From Oscillospiraceae bacterium (GTDB lineage: Bacteria > Bacillota > Clostridia > Oscillospirales > Oscillospiraceae), in contig JAHHSM010000092.1 in the NCBI GenBank assembly GCA_020025175.1, positions 1 to 6,880 on the forward strand: a DNA stretch of 6,880 nucleotides. Direction: 5' to 3'. The number at the start of each line of letters is the position of its first letter. Within the stretch, counting starts at the first letter, position 1. Below the pieces are notes generated by a model. The model made no database searches and was not told the DNA's origin. It was given only the letters and a program-made list of their open reading frames with translations. Made by a program: the position numbers and the translations under genes. Shown one piece after another: positions 1-5,105 of this stretch.

Positions 1-3
1 CAT
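1..3 (-). CDS. alaS: Start codon of truncated gene, probably alanyl-tRNA synthetase
   Basis: Only the ATG (positions 3 to 1 on the minus strand) lies in the window; the gene runs off the left edge. It is supported by a strong ribosome binding site, GGAGG at 16-12, eight bases before the ATG, and by a complete T-box leader with terminator immediately upstream. The leader's specifier codon reads GCC, alanine, and the T-box bulge UGGU matches a tRNA with an A discriminator base, as in tRNA-Ala. Inference: the gene is alaS. An alanine transport or biosynthesis gene is a less likely alternative. Nothing of the protein itself can be seen. Confidence 0.55.
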
Positions 4-53
4 GATTTCTTCCTCCAATATATTTTTATTTTTATAATTTGATAGGTTGGGCT

Positions 54-298
54 GTAAAACAAAAAAACACGCCACCCCTATCCATAGGGGCGAAGCGTGC
101 TTCGCGGTACCACCCTAATTCACCTTGCACTGCAAAGTATCTTAGTCATTCTTTATCGGGAATGAAGCGCGCCGGTCATCCCGGCAAGGCTCAGAAGTGG
201 CTGCCTGGTAAAATCAATCGGCAGGGTTCGCACTCTCCCCTGCTCACTGTACGTGCTTTACCAAGCTCGTTTCGTCATCGCCGTATCCAAATATAGCT
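54..298 (-). ncRNA. T-box riboswitch leader, alanine specifier (GCC)
   Basis: The minus strand carries the diagnostic T-box sequence AGGGTGGTACCGCG at 116-103. Upstream, Stem I can be folded: a base helix of 6 bp (CGGCGA with UUGCCG), then a specifier internal loop, then a 10-bp helix (GCUUGGUAAA at about 266-257 with UUUACCAGGC at about 212-203), topped by a GC-rich distal hairpin ending ACCCUGC. The 3' side of the specifier loop reads GCC followed by ACUUCUGAGC. This aligns base for base with the B. subtilis glyQS leader as I recall it, where the specifier GGC is followed by AUUCUUGAGC. The specifier is therefore GCC at 201-199, alanine. In this RNA class, uncharged cognate tRNA stabilises the antiterminator and lets transcription continue into the gene. 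The specifier assignment rests on hand alignment. Confidence 0.93.
57..99 (-). terminator. T-box intrinsic terminator
   Basis: On the minus strand a hairpin has an outer helix CACGC (99-95) with GCGTG (72-68), a small internal loop, and an inner helix CCCCTA with TAGGGG closed by a TGGA loop. A run of seven T follows (67-61). It lies directly after the T-box sequence and competes with the antiterminator, as expected for transcription-attenuating T-boxes. Confidence 0.88.
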
Positions 299-304
299 TT
301 TGAT

Positions 305-332
305 ATTTTATCACAACAATATCATTTGTCAA
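305..332 (-). promoter_or_regulatory. Sigma-A-type promoter of the T-box/alaS transcript
   Basis: Minus-strand -35 TTGACA (332-327) and -10 TAAAAT (310-305) are separated by 16 bp, placing the transcription start near 298, just before the T-box Stem I. The -35 box is one arm of a palindrome whose other arm is the -35 box of the divergent plus-strand promoter. Confidence 0.75.
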
Positions 333-346
333 TCATGATTGACAAA
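325..346. promoter_or_regulatory. 22-bp perfect palindrome between divergent promoters (candidate operator)
   Basis: A perfect inverted repeat with half-site TTTGTCAATCA is centred at 335/336. Each arm contains a TTGACA -35 hexamer, one per strand, separated by TCATGA, which is itself symmetric. Part of the symmetry therefore comes from two back-to-back -35 boxes, but the central six bases and the outermost bases are symmetric too. A dimeric regulator could bind here, or the symmetry could be fortuitous. No regulator gene is present in the window. Confidence 0.5.
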
Positions 347-367
347 AAAAGCATGGTTTATTATAGT
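339..367 (+). promoter_or_regulatory. Sigma-A-type promoter of the ECF-S/kinase operon
   Basis: The plus strand has a consensus -35 TTGACA at 339-344 and -10 TATAGT at 362-367 with the optimal 17-bp spacing. Transcription should begin near 374 and give a leader of about 95 nt before the ATG at 469. Confidence 0.8.
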
Positions 368-373
368 ATTTCT

Positions 374-468
374 ACAATAATACTGAAAATGCATCCCAAA
401 ACCTGCTGTTTGCCATAACTTTCATAGCAGTTGCATGCCTTTTCAGCCTAATACCGGAAGGGATTTTT
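374..468 (+). promoter_or_regulatory. Structured 5' leader of ECF-S gene, possible riboswitch
   Basis: The leader folds by hand into an outer helix CTGAAAA (383-389) with TTTTCAG (440-446), continued by GCAT (391-394) with ATGC (435-438), an internal loop, and an inner helix CTGCT (403-407) with AGCAG (426-430) closing an 18-nt loop. A competing pairing exists: ATCCC (393-397) can pair with GGGAT (460-464), which overlaps the ribosome binding site GGAAGGGA at 456-463. Two mutually exclusive folds, one hiding the ribosome binding site, are what a translational switch needs. I do not recognise it as a TPP, FMN, THF, preQ1 or cobalamin riboswitch. The function is inference. Confidence 0.35.
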
Positions 469-1008
469 ATGAAAAAAAGCAAAAAACTTACGCCAATAAA
501 AAAATTGACTCTCAGCGCTATGTTTTTGGCATTGGGGCTTGTACTGCCCTTTTTGACCGGGCAAATTCCAGAGGTCGGGTCTATGCTTTTACCTATGCAT
601 ATTCCAGTGCTGTTGTGCGGTATGATCGTAGGCGGTCCGTGGGGTGCTGCAGTCGGATTGATCTGCCCACTTTTACGTTCTCTCCTGTTTTCCATGCCGC
701 CATTCTATCCTGCAGCCCTTTCCATGGCGCTTGAATTGGCAGCTTATGGCTTCTTCAGCAGTATTTTTTATCAAAAGCTAATGCAGTTTGGTACGATAGG
801 CATTTATGGCTCACTCCTTTCTGCTATGCTTTTGGGGCGTATTGTGTGGGGAATTACACGCTGGACCATGATGGCAGCCGGAACCCAATTCAGCATCGCA
901 CTCTTTATTGAAGGTGGGTTTACCGGTGCCATCCCTGGAATTATTTTACAAATGATCTTAATCCCCTTTGTTTTGGTTACATTGCAGAAAGCGAAGTTGA
1001 TTGAATGA
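469..1008 (+). CDS. ECF transporter S component (substrate unknown)
   Basis: A 179-residue integral membrane protein, the usual size of the substrate-binding S subunit of energy-coupling factor vitamin transporters. It has a basic N-terminus (MKKSKKLTPIKK), then roughly six hydrophobic segments at about residues 11-30, 40-55, 57-77, 84-101, 110-132 and 150-172. The stretch LPMHIPVLLCGMIVGG (41-56) followed by GAAVGLICPLLRSLLF (59-74) is characteristic of a clostridial ECF S family related to the predicted pantothenate-type S subunits; this is from memory and does not fix the substrate. No EcfA or EcfT gene is nearby, so it probably uses a shared energising module encoded elsewhere (group II). 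The start is fixed by GGAAGGGA five bases before the ATG. The stop overlaps the next gene's ATG (ATGA), so the two are translationally coupled. A consensus promoter and structured leader precede it. Confidence 0.88.
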   Translation: MKKSKKLTPIKKLTLSAMFLALGLVLPFLTGQIPEVGSMLLPMHIPVLLCGMIVGGPWGAAVGLICPLLRSLLFSMPPFYPAALSMALELAAYGFFSSIFYQKLMQFGTIGIYGSLLSAMLLGRIVWGITRWTMMAAGTQFSIALFIEGGFTGAIPGIILQMILIPFVLVTLQKAKLIE

Positions 1009-1649
1009 ATACATTGCAGGAATCTTTATTACATACAAAAAAAGTGCATTGCTCCTTTTATTCTACATTTTCAGAAGATGAAAAACCCTTTGCCGAAGTC
1101 TTCCGGCAAATAGATGATATTCTGTCCACTGAAAAAAGCTCCATTCTCATCGCCATTGATGGCCCCTGTGCTTCCGGAAAATCCACCCTTGCAGAGTTAA
1201 TTGCCGCACGCTATGCATGCAATGTATTCCATACAGATGACTTTTTCCTGCGTCCTGAGCAAAAAACTCCCGAACGGCTGCGCGAAGTCGGTGGGAATAT
1301 CGATCGCGAGCGCCTATGTAAAGAAATATTAATGCCCCTCAGAAAGAACACCTCTGTACTATATCGCGCATACTCCTGCAAAACTCAAACGATTTCAGAT
1401 GGAATAGAGATTCCTTTTCATAGATTGAATCTTATCGAAGGCTCTTATTCACTTCATCCGGAGCTTCGTCAATTCTATGATCTTAAAATCGTATTACATA
1501 TTTCTGATGCACAGCAGCTGCAGCGACTCCAGCGGCGCGAAGATCCGGAAAGTTTCAAATGCTTTTGTGAACGCTGGATTCCTTTCGAAAAAGAATACGC
1601 CGCACAATCAAATCTGTTTCAAGCAGCAGATCTCAGATACTATTTGTAA
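1005..1649 (+). CDS. Uridine-kinase-like P-loop kinase, partner of ECF S component
   Basis: A 214-residue cytosolic P-loop protein of the uridine kinase/phosphoribulokinase superfamily, which also contains type I pantothenate kinase and nicotinamide riboside kinase. The Walker A motif GPCASGKST is at residues 53-61, preceded by a hydrophobic strand ILIAID. HTDDFFLRP at 76-84 carries the acidic pair expected for the substrate/magnesium site. NLIEGSYSLHPEL at 142-154 and LQRREDPE at about 174-182 are typical of a clostridial family usually annotated as uridine kinase. About 48 residues precede the Walker A strand, more than in classical Udk. The ATG overlaps the stop of the ECF gene by four bases and has no strong ribosome binding site of its own, so its translation probably depends on the upstream gene. 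Inference: it phosphorylates the imported compound and traps it in the cell. The substrate is unproven; uridine is only one candidate. Confidence 0.82.
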   Translation: MNTLQESLLHTKKVHCSFYSTFSEDEKPFAEVFRQIDDILSTEKSSILIAIDGPCASGKSTLAELIAARYACNVFHTDDFFLRPEQKTPERLREVGGNIDRERLCKEILMPLRKNTSVLYRAYSCKTQTISDGIEIPFHRLNLIEGSYSLHPELRQFYDLKIVLHISDAQQLQRLQRREDPESFKCFCERWIPFEKEYAAQSNLFQAADLRYYL

Positions 1650-1684
1650 AAAGGCATCGATTCCATATGGAATCGATGCCTTTT
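1649..1684. terminator. Bidirectional palindromic terminator between convergent genes
   Basis: A perfect 36-base inverted repeat centred at 1666/1667. The arms AAAAGGCATCGATTCC and GGAATCGATGCCTTTT enclose ATAT. The T run of each strand lies at the arm end, giving a hairpin with U-tail in both directions. It begins at the last base of the kinase stop codon and lies six bases from the stop codon of the convergent U32 gene, so one element serves both. Confidence 0.9.
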
Positions 1685-1689
1685 ATCCC

Positions 1690-2964
1690 TTATTTTCCAG
1701 ATAGCTCCACAGCGTGACGTACAATACTGTATGCCGGAATCTGCTTTGGCATCTGCATTTTGAAAATCATCTGCGGATTACGCGGCTCTGCCAAAGGTGC
1801 CCCATCTGCATCTTCCATCAAAGGTGCCGTCATAGAAAAAGGCCGCAGGTCAGGGCCCACAATCTCAATCTCATCACCCTGCGCAAATTTGTTGCGCAAA
1901 GTAAGCGTTGCCACTCCATTTTCATCACAGGAAAGCACAATCGCACATACTTGCCAATCTCGAATATAACGGGAACTTTCCGTATACTGTCCCGGCTCTC
2001 CAAAGAAAAATCCAGTTGCATAGTGGCGATGACTGACATGTTCTACCTCATCACGCCACACAGGATCAATCTCTTCTCCGCGCACAGCTGCATCAATGCA
2101 GTGACGATAAGCCCCGGTCACAATCGCTGCATAATAGGCGGACTTTGCACGTCCCTCAATCTTCAGGCTATTGATGCCTGCTGAAATCAATTCTGGAATA
2201 TGATCAATCATACACATATCCCGGGAATTCATAATGTACGTTCCCTTTTCATCTTCATATACAGGAAAATATTCACCGGGGCGCTTTTCTTCCATTAATG
2301 TATACTCATAGCGGCAAGGCTGTGCACAGGCACCACGGTTTGAGTCACGACCAGTCATGTAATTGCTCAGCAGGCAGCGTCCTGAATAGGATACGCACAT
2401 AGCACCATGCACAAACGTCTCAATTTCCAAAGATCTTGGTGTTTTTGCACGAATTTCTGCGATTTCATTTAACGTCAGCTCCCGTGCGAGAATCACACGC
2501 TTTGCTCCCAAATCATGCCAGGCATTTGCAGACTGATAATTCACAATACTCGCCTGTGTACTGATATGCTTTTCTGTATGCGGCGCATACTGCTTTGCCA
2601 TCGACAGCACACCTACATCTGCAACAATCAGCGCATCAACACCATAACTATCCAATTTTTCCAAATATCCCGGTAAACGCGCAATTTCATCATTACGCGG
2701 CATAGTATTGATGGTGACATGCACACGCACACCGTGCGCATGGGCAAACCGCACCGCTTCTTCCAACTCGCCCTCTTCATTAAAGTTCCCCGCAAAAGAG
2801 CGCATGCCAAATGTTGTTCCTGCAAGGTAAACCGCATCAGCACCATACAGCACCGCCAGACGCAAACGTTCCATATCACCGGCAGGCGCAAGCAATTCTG
2901 GCGCAGGAATCGGAAGCGGCATAGCAGCCGCTCCCGTTTTCGAATGCTTCGTATTTTCTATCAT
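1690..2964 (-). CDS. U32 family protein, probable RNA hydroxylation factor (TrhP-like)
   Basis: A 424-residue protein. The family signature ETFVHGAMCVSYSGRCLLS lies at residues 182-200, and cysteines 190, 197, 213 and 217 match the four-cysteine pattern that holds an iron-sulfur cluster in U32 proteins. The N-terminal PELLAPAGDMERL and ADAVYLAG motifs and the SLKIEGR motif (about 266-272) are typical. The family was named a peptidase, but established members such as E. coli TrhP and RlhA and B. subtilis YrrN/YrrO act in hydroxylation of tRNA or rRNA uridine/cytidine. A TrhP-type tRNA U34 role is the best guess. The start chosen is the ATG at 2964, six bases after AAAGGG (2976-2971). A TTG at 2970 is in frame but abuts the ribosome binding site. 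It follows mltG by two bases, as in the B. subtilis yrrL (mltG) to yrrO cluster. It ends at the bidirectional terminator. Confidence 0.92.
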   Translation of the reverse strand: MIENTKHSKTGAAAMPLPIPAPELLAPAGDMERLRLAVLYGADAVYLAGTTFGMRSFAGNFNEEGELEEAVRFAHAHGVRVHVTINTMPRNDEIARLPGYLEKLDSYGVDALIVADVGVLSMAKQYAPHTEKHISTQASIVNYQSANAWHDLGAKRVILARELTLNEIAEIRAKTPRSLEIETFVHGAMCVSYSGRCLLSNYMTGRDSNRGACAQPCRYEYTLMEEKRPGEYFPVYEDEKGTYIMNSRDMCMIDHIPELISAGINSLKIEGRAKSAYYAAIVTGAYRHCIDAAVRGEEIDPVWRDEVEHVSHRHYATGFFFGEPGQYTESSRYIRDWQVCAIVLSCDENGVATLTLRNKFAQGDEIEIVGPDLRPFSMTAPLMEDADGAPLAEPRNPQMIFKMQMPKQIPAYSIVRHAVELSGK

Positions 2965-2966
2965 AA

Positions 2967-4121
2967 TCAACCCTTTAGAGAATTCAGGAAATTCACATGC
3001 TCGCGATAGGTTCTGAAGAAGTGATGCACACCATCATTGCCTAGAGCATAGAAATAGTAATTTGTATTATCAGGATACAGTGCCGCGCGAATAGATGAAG
3101 TACCCGGGTTCGCAATAGGCGTAGGTGGCAATCCTTTGTGCTTATAAAGGTTATAGGGGCTTTCAATTTCCTTATCTGCCTCTGTCAGCACTTCCTTGTG
3201 CTCAGGCATTGCATACAGCAGCGCTGCATCAACCTGCAGATATCCAGCTGTCTCACCGGAATTCCTCAAGCGGTTACGGATGACAGAAGAAATTTTGCCG
3301 TCATCACTGCCATCAGTCTCTTTTTCGATCAAAGAAGCAATTGTAATGATTTCATCCAACGTATAAGGAGAACTCTTTACAGCTGCCATCAAGTGGTCAT
3401 CCATCTTCGTTGCAAAGTTTTTCAGCATTTTATTCAGAACGTCCTTCGGATCACCGCCGCAATAGAACTGATAGGTGTCCGGGAACAGATAGCCTTCCAG
3501 TCTGGAGGCATCGCCCAACTCTTTTTCTGCCAGAAAATCATAATCAAAATTGATCGTTGCGGCAGCCTTTGTCAAATCCGCCGCTGTATTTACATTCTTT
3601 TCCTCCAGCAGCTTAAAAATCTGTTTCATCGAATAGCCTTCCGGAATCGTTACATCTACTGTAGCGCGCACGCCACTGCGCTTACTCATTGCTGTGAGCA
3701 GCGCATTGTAATCCATTTCTGTATTCAATGTGTAGTTTCCCGGAACCACCTCTGTATCAGAAATTGCGCCATACAGCAGAAACAGCCCCTTAAATTCGAT
3801 GAGATCTGCCTTTTTCAGCTCAGATGCCACTTTATTTAATTTATCGCCCTCTGAAACTACGATCTCAGCGGAATGTTCTCCCTTGTTCAATGCCAGCAAA
3901 TCATTGCACATCAGCCAAGCAAGCCCCGCCAGAATTGCAGAAATCACGAGAATTGCCAAATAATATACCGCTCCGGGTCCGCGTTTCTTGGGCTTCTTCG
4001 GATGCTTTCTCTGGCGAGGCTGAGTGGACTCACTCCTGCTCTTCACCTGCTTTGCATCCCAGCTCATGGTACTGTCATCAACGAACCTTCTATTCTTTTC
4101 TCCTTGTACCAAACTATTCAT
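2967..4121 (-). CDS. mltG: Endolytic murein transglycosylase MltG (YceG-like)
   Basis: A 384-residue single-pass membrane protein. A basic cytoplasmic N-terminus rich in Lys, Arg and Pro (about residues 24-50) precedes one transmembrane helix (about 51-71); the rest is extracellular. The catalytic domain shows LEGYLFPDTY (208-217) and IASLIEKET (261-269). The first Glu of the EKET, residue 266, matches the catalytic Glu of E. coli MltG. LQVDAALLYA (295-304), SPYNLYKHKGLPPTPIANP (321-339) and a C-terminal EH pair follow. MltG cuts nascent glycan strands at the membrane and so sets their length. The start is uncertain: GAAAGG (4129-4124) lies only two bases before the ATG at 4121, and a GTG at 4124 is also in frame. 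The next Met codon is 18 residues downstream. No convincing promoter was found upstream. It is followed directly by the U32 gene. Confidence 0.94.
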   Translation of the reverse strand: MNSLVQGEKNRRFVDDSTMSWDAKQVKSRSESTQPRQRKHPKKPKKRGPGAVYYLAILVISAILAGLAWLMCNDLLALNKGEHSAEIVVSEGDKLNKVASELKKADLIEFKGLFLLYGAISDTEVVPGNYTLNTEMDYNALLTAMSKRSGVRATVDVTIPEGYSMKQIFKLLEEKNVNTAADLTKAAATINFDYDFLAEKELGDASRLEGYLFPDTYQFYCGGDPKDVLNKMLKNFATKMDDHLMAAVKSSPYTLDEIITIASLIEKETDGSDDGKISSVIRNRLRNSGETAGYLQVDAALLYAMPEHKEVLTEADKEIESPYNLYKHKGLPPTPIANPGTSSIRAALYPDNTNYYFYALGNDGVHHFFRTYREHVNFLNSLKG

Positions 4122-4167
4122 CACCTTTCATGCCAATTTGGAAAATACAAAAATATTTATGGTCAAG

Positions 4168-4196
4168 TTTCGAATCGTCATACCGCTGCATAAGAT
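4168..4196 (+). promoter_or_regulatory. Weak candidate promoter of the Cys-rich gene
   Basis: TTTCGA at 4168-4173 and TAAGAT at 4191-4196 are 17 bp apart and would give a leader of about 28 nt ending in AAAGGAG. The -35 is poor. CATAAGATA around the -10 also fits the loose sigma-K pattern CATAnnnTA, but no matching -35 was found. Confidence 0.3.
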
Positions 4197-4230
4197 AGTT
4201 CAGAATCAAAAAAAGGAGTGAACATTTCTT

Positions 4231-4383
4231 ATGAATTTTGAAAACAATTCCTGCTTGTGGCTCATCATTGTACTTGTTTTAATTTGCTGTTGCGGCTGCG
4301 GATGCGGCAACAATGGGGGTTATCAGTGCACTCGCAACTGCGGCGGATGCACCCATGATCCATGCAACTGCACATGCTGCTAA
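4231..4383 (+). CDS. Cysteine-rich small membrane protein, 50 residues
   Basis: This short gene has ATG, 50 codons and TAA, with a strong ribosome binding site AAAGGAG (4212-4218) 12 bases upstream, slightly long. The protein starts MNFENNSCLW, has a hydrophobic segment LWLIIVLVLI (residues 9-18) long enough for a short membrane anchor, and then a tail in which cysteine alternates with glycine and asparagine (CCCGCGCG, later CNCTCC). It has 13 cysteines in 50 residues (8, 19, 20, 21, 23, 25, 33, 37, 40, 45, 47, 49, 50). It has its own terminator directly downstream, which supports it as a real unit. Similar tiny Cys-rich proteins in Clostridia carry names such as high-cysteine HCB protein; this is from memory and says nothing about function. 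Metal binding, a disulfide-linked surface or spore-coat role, or a lipid-anchored peptide are all possible. Confidence 0.75.
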   Translation: MNFENNSCLWLIIVLVLICCCGCGCGNNGGYQCTRNCGGCTHDPCNCTCC

Positions 4384-4416
4384 AGACAAATATCCTTACA
4401 TATCAAAAGCAACATA

Positions 4417-4440
4417 GGGCGCGAAAGCGCCCTTTTCCCT
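4417..4440 (+). terminator. Intrinsic terminator after the Cys-rich gene
   Basis: GGGCGC (4417-4422), a GAAA tetraloop and GCGCCC (4427-4432) form a perfect 6-bp GC stem, followed by TTTTCCCTTTTT. The T run is on the plus strand, 34 bases after the TAA at 4383. On the minus strand the hairpin has no adjacent T run, so it is only a weak end for the convergent kinase gene. Confidence 0.85.
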
Positions 4441-4442
4441 TT

Positions 4443-5105
4443 TTACAGCAAATCCTGGACAATCCGATAGATCTCTTCGTGAATATCTTCTATCGCACGC
4501 ACCACACCGTCTTTTGCACAGTCAATGACTTTCCATCCGCACTTTTCAGCAGCCTGATGCCCGGCTTTACGCGATTCCGTCAAATACTGCCTGTCCGCCT
4601 CATGAATATCCGCAGTTGTTCCGGTCGTATTTTCACGCTCACGCAGCATTTGCTCAGAAAGATCTGTCGGCAAATCCAAATAAAACACCAGATCAGGCTT
4701 CGGCAGTCCTAAAAGATGATACTCGAAATCAAACAGCCATTCCAAAAAAGCTCCGCGCGCTTCTTCGGGCATTTTTGCCGTCTGATGTACCGCATTGGAT
4801 GTGGTATAGCGATCTGCCAGAAGCAATCCACCCTGTGCATAATACTCGCTCCACTCTTGCCTATAGGAAGCATACCGATCTACAGCATAAAATGTAGATG
4901 CTGCATAGGCATTTACATCATCCGGCTTGTTTCCAAATTCACCACGCAAATACATTTCAACTAATTTGCAGGACGGCTCACCATAACGCGGAAAATCTAA
5001 TTTGCGCAAATCTACACCTTCATTTGTCAAACGATCAACTAAAAGCTTTGTCTGCGTTGCTTTCCCAGATCCATCCGTTCCTTCAAAAACGATTAAACGT
5101 CCCAT
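4443..5105 (-). CDS. tmk: Thymidylate kinase family protein with variant P-loop
   Basis: A 220-residue cytosolic nucleotide kinase of typical dTMP kinase length. The N-terminus LIVFEGTDGSGKATQTKLL (residues 4-22) is the P-loop, and DFPRYGEPS (37-45) contains the Pro-Arg that contacts the nucleotide phosphate in the family. AVDRYASY (74-81) and DRYTTSNAVHQ (98-108) correspond to the dTMP-binding DR(Y/F)xxS region, and PDLVFYLDLP (137-146) to the core strand. dTMP kinase makes dTDP for DNA synthesis. The residue right after the P-loop lysine is Ala (GKAT), where Ser or Thr normally binds magnesium; a Thr follows one position later. The start is supported by GGGAGG nine bases before the ATG, and its A is shared with the tagA stop (TGATG), so the two are coupled. 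It could act on another deoxynucleotide; activity is not proven by sequence. Confidence 0.85.
   Translation of the reverse strand: MGRLIVFEGTDGSGKATQTKLLVDRLTNEGVDLRKLDFPRYGEPSCKLVEMYLRGEFGNKPDDVNAYAASTFYAVDRYASYRQEWSEYYAQGGLLLADRYTTSNAVHQTAKMPEEARGAFLEWLFDFEYHLLGLPKPDLVFYLDLPTDLSEQMLRERENTTGTTADIHEADRQYLTESRKAGHQAAEKCGWKVIDCAKDGVVRAIEDIHEEIYRIVQDLL

Noticed and set aside
39..296. 85-codon plus-strand open frame at the left end
   Set aside because: It lies entirely on the opposite strand of the T-box leader and terminator, has no ribosome binding site, and its sequence is explained by the RNA.
1714..2184. 156-codon plus-strand open frame
   Set aside because: It is antisense to the U32 gene, which carries the complete family signature; no start signals were seen.
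3138..3839. 233-codon plus-strand open frame
   Set aside because: It is antisense to mltG, has no ribosome binding site, and its Cys/Ile/Gln-rich composition is typical of a shadow frame. mltG has full family motifs.
4141..4166. Minus-strand TTGACC (4166-4161) as mltG promoter
   Set aside because: No acceptable -10 lies 16-18 bp downstream; the A/T-rich stretch gives only TATTTT at about 13 bp.
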